DNA of 64,000 nucleotides, from the NCBI GenBank assembly GCA_039105265.1, contig JAPFFF010000001.1, positions 3,658,001 to 3,722,000 on the forward strand, given 5' to 3'. Source of the DNA: Tritrichomonas musculus. Its lineage: Eukaryota; Parabasalia; Tritrichomonadida; Tritrichomonadidae. Of the stretch, positions 29,439 to 39,374 are shown piece by piece (positions within the stretch are counted from its first letter, which is position 1; each line of letters starts with the position of its first letter). The position numbers and the translations under genes are program-made. The notes beneath the pieces are model-generated. The model saw only the letters and a list, made by a program, of their open reading frames with translations. It did no database searches and was not told the origin of the DNA.

Positions 29439-31043
29439 ATGCGAAAAGTAACTGGACATATTAAAGATTTACCAAAAGAATTCTTAAAAAGCGAATGCAT
29501 TATTGCTGACAATGAAGATGACAAATTATGTTACTATCGATTTTTAGCAATCTGTTTGAGTGAATTTGATGAAAAAACTAAAACATATAAACTTGCTAAT
29601 ACCAAGAAATATCAAATAAAGGAACGAACTAAGGTTGCTAAAAAAATACTTCTCAAAGAACATAATATTGAATATAATACCAAAATTCCATCTCAAGGAT
29701 TAAAGATTCTCAATGATTTCAAAGGAGTAACGATGGAACAAATGGAAGAATTGGCTAGGAATTATCATCTAAATATTGACATTTATGAATTTCATAAACC
29801 TGATGAACAAAGTGCTGATAATTCTTCCTATTACGACTTATCTGAACAATGGTTTTTCGATAAATCTTATCCAACTCATTCTGCACTACTTTTCTCGAAA
29901 GACCAAATAATTCATATAATGTACATTAAGAATCCTGAAAAACTAACTCAAATACATATTTGTCCGAAATGTCATTCATATACACATCGAGGAGCAGAAA
30001 ACCTACATCGATTTGAATCTCATGTCAAACATTGTGATGGAACTTTCAAAAAGAACTTTATTCCAAACAAGGAATCACTTCCATTCTGTCCACATATTTT
30101 AAACAATCCTGTTTATGAATATTGTTTGGCATACGATTTAGAATGGAAACCCAACATTTATTTTATGACATATGATTTTGAAACGATGGAACAATCAGTT
30201 AACAAATCGATTTCTGATTCAACTGTAATTAATTCACGATTAATACCTCTTTCCGTTGCTTCATGTGTTAAATTATCTTCAGGATTAATTACCAAACATT
30301 TCTCATTGAATGAATCTGAAGAATTTATTCCTCAATGGATTTCATGGTTGTTCGAACAATCGATGGAAGTACTGGATGAGAAAATTAAATATGACAAATC
30401 ATTCCTTCCTGATGATAAAATTTATGATATTGATACAAACATTTATACCATAACTGTTTTTGGATTTAATTCATCAAGATTTGATTCTAATTTGTTCAAG
30501 AAATATCTTAATTATTCACATTTCGACGAAGTCGTAGGGAACGAAGTGAGCTGGCATGTTGAATCAAATTCATTAATTGGAACAATATCATCATTAAAAC
30601 AATTCATACTTGTTTCAGACCATCTTCCAACAAAATTACGATTCATTGATGCTCAATCATTTGTTGCTGGAGGTACATTAAAACAATTTTGCATCGATTT
30701 TGGAGGTGAAACTAATTCTGTGAAAGGAATTTTTCCATATGAAGCTGTTAATTCAAATAATTACAATGAAGTATTATCTAAATCTGAACCATTTTCATAC
30801 AACGATTTTTACCGTTATCTTAACCAAAAAAAGCCCTTCTCTGAATCTGATTACCAAATTTATCTCGAAGATGCTAAGAATTTTAAATCTCGTTGGGATT
30901 ATCTTCTTACTTACAACGATAATGATGTTGAAATGATGATTAAACCAATTGACAATTTAATTCAACTCAATGCTCAATATAAAGTCGATTTGATATCCAA
31001 TCTCTCATTATCAAAAAATGCATCTTGTATTATAACTCTGTAA
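29439..31043 (+). pseudogene. Maverick polB, exonuclease part
   Basis: A 534-residue frame carries a CPKCHSYTH zinc-binding region (about residues 175-200), followed by the three exonuclease motifs of protein-primed family B polymerases. These are YDFETM (Exo I, near residue 245), GFNSSRFDSN (Exo II, near 345) and YNDNDVEM (Exo III, near 490). Only this exonuclease part is seen, so the gene is a broken remnant. Confidence 0.72.
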
Positions 31044-31747
31044 ATGGATCATTAACAATTAACAGTAATAGTGTTTATCCTTTAACACTTTATCGTATAA
31101 CATCAGAAGCAACACAATGTCAATTATCATTTGGTCTTAATAAAGATAGAAATGCGACATTTGATTACGTTGGACAATCAGATGGTTCAATGCTTAGAAT
31201 ATTCATTGATGGTTTTGCTGCTATTTCTCAAGAACGAACAAATTATGGAAATCAAACACGAATCAACAGCGACTTAATTGTTGATGGTACAATTACACAA
31301 AATGGTTCAAATACAATTACTCATTATGCTCCTATTGAGTCTTCATTAAATGATATCAATGATTTCATCATAGGTGCTCCTGTATATATCACCGGAAATG
31401 TATTTAAAAGAAATGACAATAAGTGGATTCCATCAACTGCAGATGATTCAACTGACTGCATATGTAGCGTTAAAACAACTGGTACATGGAAAGAATATGT
31501 TGGTATTTGTGTTAGAATTGATGAAAAAAATAATTGTATTACTTTTGCGTCCCATGGCGACTATTATGTATATGTTGATGATTCATCTGGATATGGAATT
31601 GGGGATGAAGTATTTATCGATAATGAAGACAATAAATTGAAGATTCTTAGTGGCGAAACTGCAATAACATCAAAGATTAGAAGAATGACAGTTGGAATAA
31701 TTACATCAATAATCAGTAAAAAAATATTGGCAGTTTTCAAAGCATAA
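31025..31747 (+). CDS. Tail-fibre-like Maverick protein
   Basis: A frame of about 240 codons overlaps the end of the polB remnant and has no clear start codon of its own. It is beta-rich, with N/G/S/T turns (IDGFAAISQERTNYGNQ, ASHGDYYVYVDDSSGYGIG) as in phage fibre-like or short-repeat surface proteins found in trichomonad Mavericks. Membership in the element is inferred from position and style. Confidence 0.5.
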   Translation: MYYNSVNGSLTINSNSVYPLTLYRITSEATQCQLSFGLNKDRNATFDYVGQSDGSMLRIFIDGFAAISQERTNYGNQTRINSDLIVDGTITQNGSNTITHYAPIESSLNDINDFIIGAPVYITGNVFKRNDNKWIPSTADDSTDCICSVKTTGTWKEYVGICVRIDEKNNCITFASHGDYYVYVDDSSGYGIGDEVFIDNEDNKLKILSGETAITSKIRRMTVGIITSIISKKILAVFKA

Positions 31748-32083
31748 TTTGTGTAAAAAAAATTTTTTTTAACTTAATTGTTGGATGTGATTATTTGAAT
31801 TAATTTGTCTGTCATGTATAACGATAAATTGATATTTAATTGTTCATGAATTAGATTTTGAAGGAATTGAATTCGATTAGACCTTGGTTGGTTCATTTAA
31901 TCTCAGGTTTCAATTAACTACTGAAAAATAGGGTACCTCTAATCATTTTTAAAATGTGTTTTTGAGCTTGGTTTGCCAAGTAAATTTCCAATGAATTTCA
32001 AACTTGTTCTTGGAGCTTGGTTATCTAGGTGGGTCTCTAACGTGTTTAGAAAAAGTTTGGTGTTGGATTGTCAATTTTTCTGG

Positions 32084-32175
32084 GAGCTTGGTTCCTGATA
32101 TTGGCGGTCAAGGTTTTTCTCTCCAGTAGTTATTCGACCCGCCCCTCAGAACATTCTATTACTACTGGCCACTGT
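32084..32175 (-). repeat. Right copy of internal inverted repeat in Maverick block
   Basis: This is the reverse-complement counterpart of 27,994-28,071 (TTATTCGACCCGCC at 32,130-32,143; CTATTACTACTG following). Two more GAGCTTGGTT words lie at 31,964 and 32,013, giving three copies about 50-70 bp apart. Confidence 0.65.
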
Positions 32176-32229
32176 TAACCAAAAATCAAATTTTTCGAGC
32201 TCACCTCATCACATCATTTTTACACAAGC

Positions 32230-32457
32230 ATGGAAGCCCGAACGATCCAACAATTGCTCGAATTCGCCAAAGCTCTTGATAGTGTTCATGAATGGAGAAC
32301 TGTTTCTGATGATTCTGATCAAAGAGAAAAAATGGCATATATGCTACAAGATGCTGCAGCCAATTTGATTCACTATGATGATGACGCCACAAATGAAGAA
32401 AAGGAAAGAAACAGCAGTCTAGAATTCATCAAATTCGAGATATTGATAACTGCATAA
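32230..32457 (+). CDS. Small Maverick-associated protein
   Basis: The 75-residue protein begins MEARTIQQLLEFAKALDSVH and is helical and acidic. It follows the same promoter block found at 26.4-26.5 kb (AAATTTTTCGAGCTCACCTC, then CATCATTTTTACA), which ties it to the Maverick. The function is unknown. Confidence 0.45.
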   Translation: MEARTIQQLLEFAKALDSVHEWRTVSDDSDQREKMAYMLQDAAANLIHYDDDATNEEKERNSSLEFIKFEILITA

Positions 32458-32511
32458 CACATTGAAAAAAGAATATAACACATAAAAATGTTGGGGGTTT
32501 TCAAACTAATA

Positions 32512-33212
32512 AACTGGTTCTCAACGGTTGTACAAGTATTTGAGAGGAATTCAAATTTCGTATTTGAAATATCGTTAATATCTAAATTTATAATGAATAT
32601 TTATTTTATATACTTTCATAATTAACAATATAATGTTTGATTAGTTATAATGATTAAATAAGTTATTTAAAATATTGTTAAATTGTGCATTTAATTGCTT
32701 TTTTAAATTTTCTTCAGAAATGAATAAACTTCTATACAATTTTTGAATGTAGATAAATATAAATTCATAGAAAGAAAATTTTACATCATTCAAATTTTCA
32801 AAAGAAAAAATTATAATTGAATTCAAATCATTTTTATTTAGTATTCCTTAGAGAAAGCTAATCAGAATCTCGTGTATCATTAGTAAAAATGTTCCAACGC
32901 AACAAATAGATGCAAATTACATGGCACTTTGGAGTAACTCAGAACGTTCCCATGATTAATGATAATCAAATTTCAAATAAATATAGGCTCATTACCAAAC
33001 TATATAGCAATTCAGCAATACTAGCTTACAAACTGTCATACATTTCCATTTCTTTTATTATATAAATCAAATCTAATCATAAATTCCTTTTTTTTATTCT
33101 TTTTTATTTAAATATGAAAAAACGGTTGTACAACCTAATTGAATTTTGAATGTAGATAAATGTAAACTTTTGAATATCTCTCAATTAGTTGTACAACCGC
33201 TGAGAAGCAGTT
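32512..33212. mobile_element. MITE-like TIR element, 701 bp
   Basis: The ends are inverted copies over about 35 bp: left AACTGGTTCTCAACGG then TTGTACAAG, right (reversed) AACTGCTTCTCAGCGG then TTGTACAAC, both continuing to TTGAGAG. An inner hairpin at 33,123-33,199 re-uses the CGGTTGTACAAC end sequence. TTTTGAATGTAGATAAAT also occurs twice inside (near 32,741 and 33,149). There is no transposase. A target duplication is not clear. Confidence 0.6.
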
Positions 33213-33486
33213 TTATTTTGTTATCAATATCAAAAAACGTACTAATAATTAAGATCTATTATCGAGATATTACATATCATGATATTACAAGCTTATAAAA
33301 AAAGTCACGGACTTTTTCACCACCCTATAAAATATAAATAATGAGGATATATTAGAATAAAAGAAAAGAAAACAAAATTGCGATTTAAATTTAATAAAAT
33401 CATACAAAAAGTTTAACTTTTTCATTGTTTAACTCAAAAAGTTTGTTGATTTTTGCATAACATCTTACGTTCTGTACAACCTTTCA

Positions 33487-34920
33487 TCACTCTTGGATTA
33501 GCTTTATAATTTTAGAGTTTTGTAAAAATGATTCAAAATTTGTGTCAATTTCCCCAATGATTTCTCTAATTACATTTATATCAGAAATGTAATGTTTAAT
33601 TTTTGGCGTGAATCCATCTTTTGGAGAAAATCGTTTTACAAAATGAAGTGTTCCAGATAAAATATGTGATCCCATCCCATTTAGATCAAATTCAAAACTT
33701 TTTTGATAATTCGACCAATATTTATATAAACTCTTCAATAAAAAGATTAGAATCTCTTGGTAATTATTACCAAGCAATTCATGAGATAAAATAAACGAAG
33801 TCCATTTAAAGTTTTCCGATTCATCACCTATAATAAATTTAAGCATTGAGGCAATTTCTGAAATGTGATATTGTAATAAAAGAGTTTTGAGTTTTTGTAT
33901 TAGCCATTTGCAATATAAAGAATTTTCAATTGTATAATATTTCAAAATTTGAGAAATTATTTCTTCTTCACTGAAATCTCTTATGTTGGAAAATAATGGT
34001 CTTTTTCCTGCATCTAGTAAATTGATTGTTCCATTCATATTAAAAATGATTTCATAATATTTTGATTTTGCATCACTTGAAACAAACAATGCCATTTTTT
34101 TTTCAAAAGTGCATACTTCTTTTTTGTAAATTGAATAAACGGTTATTGAATGCTTCTCAATGTAACTGTCTGAATTTTCAAATTTTAAATTAAATATTAT
34201 TGAAGTCGGTATGCTATTTTGTTTATTCGCATCACTGGATATTATTGATAAAACAGGAACTGTACTTTGTGATTCATCATTCAATAAAGCAAATAACGAA
34301 AGTTCACCATTTGAATTTCCTCCATGATGAGGAAAAATAAAAACATCAATATTAGAGAAGAATTCTTGATATCCTCTTGTTGCAATTAATTTATTTAATA
34401 GGGTATTGTCCAAATCGCCAGGAAATAATATATTTCTTCCATATATTTCTAATTTGAATATCAAACTTTGATGATTATTTTTTTTAGATTTATTATTTTC
34501 TGTAAAGAAAAATTGAATATCCTTACATTGTGTTAATTCGTCAATTGAAAAGTCTAATTGTTCGAATTTTGAATTTAAAATTTTCCCATTTCTTTGATTC
34601 TCCACAAAATAAATATCATCGCCGATATATTTTTTACCGGCTATAGGAAATCCTCCAATAATGACTTTTTTTCTTTCTTGAGGTGGGAAAAAATCATTCA
34701 AACAACCAAAATGGTCAAGATCTTGATGTGAAATAATAATTGTTGGTTTAATACCACTTAAAATATTATTTATCGTTTCTGAATAAGGTATTATATTAAT
34801 AACCTTTAAATTAAATCCACAATCAAAGACAAAAGCATTATCTTTATCTTTAAATATAAATAAATTTGCTTGCCCAACATTAAATATATATAAGCTTGCC
34901 TGCTCTTTATTTTGAAACAT
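33487..34920 (-). CDS. ComEC/Rec2-like metallo-beta-lactamase-fold protein
   Basis: This 477-residue protein has an N-terminal MBL domain (about residues 1-250). It opens with NVGQANLFIFKDKDNAFVFD, then has the metal-binding SHQDLDHFG (an HxDxDH form), FPGDLD and FPHHGGNSNG, all in the order seen in the soluble MBL domain of bacterial ComEC/Rec2. The C-terminal half (250-477) is helical and unrecognised, and no ComEC membrane channel is present. A hydrolase acting on nucleic acid or phosphoester is the family expectation; the substrate is unknown. It is divergent from the gene at 35,075. The bacterial-like motif set suggests an old transfer, but base composition matches the neighbours. Confidence 0.7.
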   Translation of the reverse strand: MFQNKEQASLYIFNVGQANLFIFKDKDNAFVFDCGFNLKVINIIPYSETINNILSGIKPTIIISHQDLDHFGCLNDFFPPQERKKVIIGGFPIAGKKYIGDDIYFVENQRNGKILNSKFEQLDFSIDELTQCKDIQFFFTENNKSKKNNHQSLIFKLEIYGRNILFPGDLDNTLLNKLIATRGYQEFFSNIDVFIFPHHGGNSNGELSLFALLNDESQSTVPVLSIISSDANKQNSIPTSIIFNLKFENSDSYIEKHSITVYSIYKKEVCTFEKKMALFVSSDAKSKYYEIIFNMNGTINLLDAGKRPLFSNIRDFSEEEIISQILKYYTIENSLYCKWLIQKLKTLLLQYHISEIASMLKFIIGDESENFKWTSFILSHELLGNNYQEILIFLLKSLYKYWSNYQKSFEFDLNGMGSHILSGTLHFVKRFSPKDGFTPKIKHYISDINVIREIIGEIDTNFESFLQNSKIIKLIQE

Positions 34921-34949
34921 ATGAAATAGTCTATTACTGATGAAATAAA

Positions 34950-35012
34950 GTAATTTTCTGAGGAAAGGAAGTAATTTTCTGAGGAAAGGAAGTAATTTTC
35001 TGAGGAAAGGAA
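34950..35012 (+). repeat. Three exact 21-bp tandem repeats in divergent promoter
   Basis: The unit GTAATTTTCTGAGGAAAGG plus AA is repeated three times without mismatch (34,950-34,970, 34,971-34,991, 34,992-35,012), between the MBL gene and the gene at 35,075. At 21 bp, about two helical turns, the units would present any bound factor on the same DNA face. Confidence 0.85.
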
Positions 35013-35074
35013 GTATAATTATAATTTTCTAACTTTTTCAATAAAATTTTCTAAATTAAATTTTAGTTTTATCG

Positions 35075-35569
35075 ATGGAAGATCAAAGCTATTTATATAT
35101 ATGGAGATCATATTTAGATATTAGCGAATTTCTTCACTACATTGTTCATAATGGGGTTGATAAGTTGGAACCTAAGTCATTCAATGTTGTTAAAAACACG
35201 ATTAAAGCATATAAAAATGATCAATTATATTTATTTTGCCTTTTAGAAAAAGCAAAACAACTTTTTTATTATCATATTAAAGAATTTCGGGAAGATTTAG
35301 ATTCTGAAATTGATCATATTTTAAGAAATTATAATTTGTCGTTTAAAGGGCAAAATCTCAATGATGACAAATATTATGATATAAAGACTGCCTGGCTTTT
35401 ATTTCTTTCACAAACAGAAAATATGAAAGGGAAAAAGCTAAAGAAAAATTTTTGTTTTGTTCCATTATATTGCGCTAGCCAAATTTTATGCGACGTATCA
35501 CCTGATTTGCAACCAATAGCAAAAAAAATGCTTAGTGTTATAAAATCTTCTCAAGAATACCTTAAATAA
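35075..35569 (+). CDS. Small helical protein, unknown
   Basis: The 164-residue protein begins MEDQSYLYIWRSYLDISEFL and is all-helical with aromatic-rich stretches. It has no signal peptide or membrane segment, and I recognise no family. It is divergent from the MBL-fold gene across 154 bp containing the triple 21-bp repeat, so co-regulation is plausible. A TCAATAA initiator-like motif lies about 37 bp before the ATG. Confidence 0.6.
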   Translation: MEDQSYLYIWRSYLDISEFLHYIVHNGVDKLEPKSFNVVKNTIKAYKNDQLYLFCLLEKAKQLFYYHIKEFREDLDSEIDHILRNYNLSFKGQNLNDDKYYDIKTAWLLFLSQTENMKGKKLKKNFCFVPLYCASQILCDVSPDLQPIAKKMLSVIKSSQEYLK

Positions 35570-35744
35570 AGGCGCATTTAAAAACTCATAAATTAGGCTT
35601 AAATTCATATGCCAGCCCAGTTTTTTTTTTTTGAGTTTCGAATTCAATGAGTTCATTGAATTATAATTGTTTATAAAATATTTGAAACAATATAAAATAT
35701 TTAAATTTTTTTATTTGTTTTTACCTTTCCAAATTAAAGTTATT

Positions 35745-37112
35745 ATGAGTACGAATACAAAACTCGATAAAATCGTTGGCAATCATTATCGTCTTAAAAA
35801 GAAGATTGGATCGGGCAGCTTTGGAGAAATATATGAGGCAGAAACAATTCGAACTCATCGCCCTGTAGCTGTGAAATTTGAGCTATTAACAGCTCCTATT
35901 CCACAGTTATCTTATGAATCAAAATTATATTCAATTTTAACAGGTGGCCCTGGGATTCCTCAAGTTAGATGGTTCGGTAAAACGGAGAATCGAAATGCTC
36001 TTGTTATTGATTTACTAGGAAAATCGCTCGAAGATCTTTTACAAATGTTCAAACGCCATTTATCGTTAAAAACAGTCTTAATGCTTGCTGATCAAATGCT
36101 ATGCAGTCTTGAATTTATACACAATAAAAACTTTATTCACAGAGATATTAAACCTGATAATTTTGTGATGGGTACTGGACAAAACTCAAATGCCGTATTT
36201 CTTATCGATTTTGGCCTAGCCAAAAAATATCGTGATCCAAATACGCATGTTCATATAGAATACGCCGAAGGAAAATCATTAACTGGGACTGCTCGTTATG
36301 CATCAATTGGTGCACTTCATGGTTTTGAGCAGTCTCGAAGAGATGATATGGAATCTCTAGGATATGTTCTTATTTATTTAATGAAAGGCTCACTACCATG
36401 GATGGGTCTTGATGCATCTACTCGAGAAGGGAAATATGAAAAAATCCTTCAAATGAAAAAAGATATCCCAATTGATGAATTATGCAGTGGATTGCCAAAA
36501 GAATTTGCACAATACTTAATAAGCGTTAAGCGTCTCAAATTCACAGATAAACCTCGTTATTCAAAATACAGAGCACTTTTTCGAAATTTATTTATATCAT
36601 CAGGGTTTGTTTATAATTATGTTTATGATTGGACATCAGCACTAAAATCTCGCTCTTCTCCAAAATTTGTCTTGGGGACTGTTCATCAAGCACGTACACC
36701 TACTCCAACATTGAAAAAGAAAGAAAAATCTGAACGATCATCAAATATCACAAACGAAAAATGCTCAAGAACAACTCTTCCTTCTACAATTATTGTAAAA
36801 GATCCAAGTTATAGTGATAGAACACTTAGTTCTTCCGCTGATGACTTTGAATTTGAAGATACAGATAATAAACAACCACAAAAGAAAAAATCTGAAAATT
36901 CAGATTTGAAAGGTTATCTAAGTAGTGATAATGATAATAATACAAAAAAAACTAGTGAATCCTCTTCTGTATATTCCTCTGATTCCTTTTTTGATGATTG
37001 CCCAACTGCTAGACTTTTATCTTCATCTTCACCTGCAAATAAGATCATGAAAAGTCAACCCATATTTACACAAAAAAATAAGCAGTTAGCTGATTCAATT
37101 GTAAAAAAATGA
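35745..37112 (+). CDS. CK1-family protein kinase
   Basis: The start is placed at ATG 35745 (MSTNTKLDKIVGNHYRLKKK). The kinase domain spans about residues 14-290. It has the Gly loop IGSGSFGEIYEAE, the lysine in PVAVKFE, the catalytic loop HRDIKPDNF, the metal-binding IDFGLAKKY and the CK1-specific ARYASIGALHGFEQSRRDD. The last 150 residues are low-complexity and Ser/Thr-rich with many acidic SxxE/D sites, possibly autoregulatory as in CK1 delta/epsilon tails. Trichomonads have many CK1-like kinases; all catalytic residues are present, so it should be active. Length is 455 residues. Confidence 0.9.
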   Translation: MSTNTKLDKIVGNHYRLKKKIGSGSFGEIYEAETIRTHRPVAVKFELLTAPIPQLSYESKLYSILTGGPGIPQVRWFGKTENRNALVIDLLGKSLEDLLQMFKRHLSLKTVLMLADQMLCSLEFIHNKNFIHRDIKPDNFVMGTGQNSNAVFLIDFGLAKKYRDPNTHVHIEYAEGKSLTGTARYASIGALHGFEQSRRDDMESLGYVLIYLMKGSLPWMGLDASTREGKYEKILQMKKDIPIDELCSGLPKEFAQYLISVKRLKFTDKPRYSKYRALFRNLFISSGFVYNYVYDWTSALKSRSSPKFVLGTVHQARTPTPTLKKKEKSERSSNITNEKCSRTTLPSTIIVKDPSYSDRTLSSSADDFEFEDTDNKQPQKKKSENSDLKGYLSSDNDNNTKKTSESSSVYSSDSFFDDCPTARLLSSSSPANKIMKSQPIFTQKNKQLADSIVKK

Positions 37113-37584
37113 TCTAATTCAAAAAAAGCGGAATTTGTTAATAAACATGATACTCCTCTTTTTTTTTTGTTTTTAATAAATCTAATATTACTAACAAAAC
37201 AAATAACTTTAATCATTTATTTTGTTAATATTCATACAAATTAAGACTCCTCTTTAGATAATAAATATTCAAAAAAACTACTATATAATTTAAATTTTAA
37301 TATTTGATTCAATATGTTTCAAGAAAAATATATTGGTAACAAAAATAAACTTGTTTTTACTTTTTTATTGAATTCTGAAAGAACGTTTTGACATTTCCAC
37401 CGATTTGAATATGAATTAAAGTAAAACTCTGTAGAATACAAAAGAAATAATGCTTATTTGATTTTTTTTAGGGTGGCACTGGGTGGGCCAAAATTAAGAA
37501 AATGGGTCAAAAAAAGTAAACATTTGGGTCACCATTTATCCTCTCAATTATTTGAATTAAATACGATTAAATAAGGTCAAATAA

Positions 37585-37615
<31 letters not shown>

Positions 37616-37937
37616 GTTTGCGAAAATCCTTACGTGCGGGCGTGCGAAGAAAAAAATTTAAAATATTTATCGTCATGTTTAATTATTCTACCATAAAAAA
37701 AAGTTATTTGTTGAATATAAAAAAAACTGAAAATTTTGAAATAATTTTTTATCTGCTCTCTTTCAATAAAATCTGAATTTCAAAATCATAAAAATTTAGT
37801 TTTTTTTCAATTTTTAATAAAATTATACATAAAAAGTTTATTATTTTTTTTAAAAAAAAATTAATTCAAAAATTAATATCATATATTTTTAATAGTGGAA
37901 ATGCTATACTCAAAAAGTTGCAAAAAAGAGAATCAAA
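37113..37937. other. Intergenic / left part of possible TAGGGTGG element
   Basis: AT-rich DNA after the kinase gene. It includes a run of about 30 T (37,585-37,614). TAGGGTGG at 37,469, followed by GTGGGCCAAAA, may be the left end of an older element whose right end lies at 51,327. A 63-codon frame at 37,585 is an artefact of the T run. Confidence 0.45.
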
Positions 37938-37953
37938 AATAATTTATTAAGTA

Positions 37954-37980
37954 GCTTTTTGAGGCTTCGCCTCAAAAAGC
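37954..37980. repeat. 27-bp hairpin flanked by TA on both sides
   Basis: GCTTTTTGAGGC, a TTC loop and GCCTCAAAAAGC form a perfect 12-bp-stem hairpin. It lies between two TA dinucleotides (37,952-53 and 37,981-82), exactly at the left end of the Tc1-like element; the right end has a single TA there. It looks like a tiny TA-targeted insertion or a complex excision footprint. Confidence 0.7.
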
Positions 37981-38069
37981 TAAACTTTGTTTTTTTATCT
38001 GCACCTCCTATTCAAAAAGAAACTTTTTGAATCAATATAAAATAAGTTTTTCAATATATTTTTTTTTTA

Positions 38070-39158
38070 ATGAGAAGTCCTTTAACTGACTCCGAAAAAG
38101 CAAAAGTATTTACTTTAGTCGAGCGATATGGGAACCAATGGACAAAGATCGGTCAGGAAATAGGTAGAAGCAAAGATACTATTAAATCTTTCTATTACAG
38201 ATTTGAAGAATCGCAAACATTTTCAGGGAAGGTCGGGCGTCCACCTACATTAAATAATGATTTACAAAACAGTATTGCAGGTTACATGTTAGCGGATCCT
38301 AACCAAACCCTTAGAGATGTAGCGCCAGAATTTAGCATTCCAATAAGCACTGTTCGTGACATTTTACACCACCAAAAAATTAACTACTGTAACAAAACTC
38401 CCATTGCACCATTAACAGAGAGCCACAAAGCAGACCGGGTTCAATTTTCATCTCTTGTTTGCGCCATCCCTTACATGAACCTGTTCCCTATTATATTCAC
38501 TGATGAGAGTGAAATAGAAGTTCAAGTCGACTCTCATGGCGTATGGAAGGTTATTGGAACGCATCCTGCTCAGTCTTATTTTGAGAAGCAACCCCACCCC
38601 ATGTCAGTAATGATATGGGGTGGAATTGGTCCCCGAGGTTTTAGGACCTCTTTGCTTCGCTTCGAAGGACGCGTGAACGGGGAGTACTATGCCAGGTCCC
38701 TAACAACAAATGGGATATTCGATCAATGTACCCAAATATTTGGGACCAATTGGGTATGGCAAGAAGATAATGCACCCGTTCACGCATCCAAAGTGGCTCA
38801 ACAGATCTTGCTACCTCAAATTCCCAATAAAATGTGGTGGCCTGCAAAATCCCCAGACTTGTCTCCTATTGAGCAAGTCTGGGGATACCTCAAAAATCGC
38901 CTTGCAGGCCAAAAATTCAAAGATGAGGAGTCTTTGTTTGCTGCTCTCCAGCACGAATGGAAGAGTATTCCTGATGACATTTTACACAATTTCCATTCAA
39001 GCTTTTGGGCCAGGTGCTATGTATGCAAACAACTCAATGGCGATAGTCTCAACGGGCACTGGAAGATGGTCACTCAGATTCACAATCAATATCGCACCAG
39101 GCTGGAATACAGGCATGACCAAATAACCGGTCAAAAACTGGTTTTCGAAACAAAATAA
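38070..39158 (+). CDS. Tc1-like DD34E transposase, intact
   Basis: The 362-residue protein has an N-terminal SANT/HTH-like region (residues 1-60, LTDSEKAKVFTLVERYGNQW) and a second HTH near 75-115. The RNase H-fold catalytic core has FTDESEIEV (first D), WQEDNAPVHAS (second D) and SPDLSPIEQVWGYLKNRL (E). The second D and the E are separated by 34 residues, which gives the DD34E signature of Tc1-like enzymes. The frame is uninterrupted, and the gene begins 52 bp inside the left TIR. With the right TIR now about 10.6 kb away, this copy can probably make enzyme but not move easily itself. It may act on other copies in trans. Confidence 0.9.
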   Translation: MRSPLTDSEKAKVFTLVERYGNQWTKIGQEIGRSKDTIKSFYYRFEESQTFSGKVGRPPTLNNDLQNSIAGYMLADPNQTLRDVAPEFSIPISTVRDILHHQKINYCNKTPIAPLTESHKADRVQFSSLVCAIPYMNLFPIIFTDESEIEVQVDSHGVWKVIGTHPAQSYFEKQPHPMSVMIWGGIGPRGFRTSLLRFEGRVNGEYYARSLTTNGIFDQCTQIFGTNWVWQEDNAPVHASKVAQQILLPQIPNKMWWPAKSPDLSPIEQVWGYLKNRLAGQKFKDEESLFAALQHEWKSIPDDILHNFHSSFWARCYVCKQLNGDSLNGHWKMVTQIHNQYRTRLEYRHDQITGQKLVFETK

Positions 39159-39374
39159 AAAAAATTCAATTAATTTTATTTTTTTTTTCTAATAATAAAA
39201 AATATTAATTCAATATTTCAAAGACATCGGTAAAGAGTAAAAAAATATTTGCATCTCTTGTTTATATTTCAATTGCCTTTTTGTAAACAATCTTGAAATT
39301 AAATATTTTTTTTAATTAATATATTATAAACGTTATTATTATAGCTTTTATATTTAATAAAAAATAATTTTTTT

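Larger units (their letters stand above)
25785..32457. mobile_element. Maverick/Polinton remnant, broken
   Basis: A roughly 6.7-kb block of small genes and a protein-primed-type DNA polymerase (polB) exonuclease-domain gene identifies a Maverick/Polinton, a family abundant in trichomonads. Parts seen are several small genes with a shared promoter sequence (near 26.4-26.5, 28.27 and 32.2 kb), an N-rich gene, the polB exonuclease part and a tail-fibre-like gene. Integrase, packaging ATPase, protease and capsid genes are not seen. Full elements are usually 15-25 kb, so this is a fossil fragment with several breaks. Both edges are approximate; terminal inverted repeats and target duplications were not found. 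Age looks moderate, since several frames are still readable. Confidence 0.72.

Noticed and set aside
37585-37776. 63-codon frame after the poly-T run
   Set aside because: The start is a run of Phe codons from the T tract and the remainder is AT-rich noise.
38641-39126. Frames of 68 and 138 codons inside the transposase region
   Set aside because: They are alternative-frame shadows of the intact DD34E transposase.
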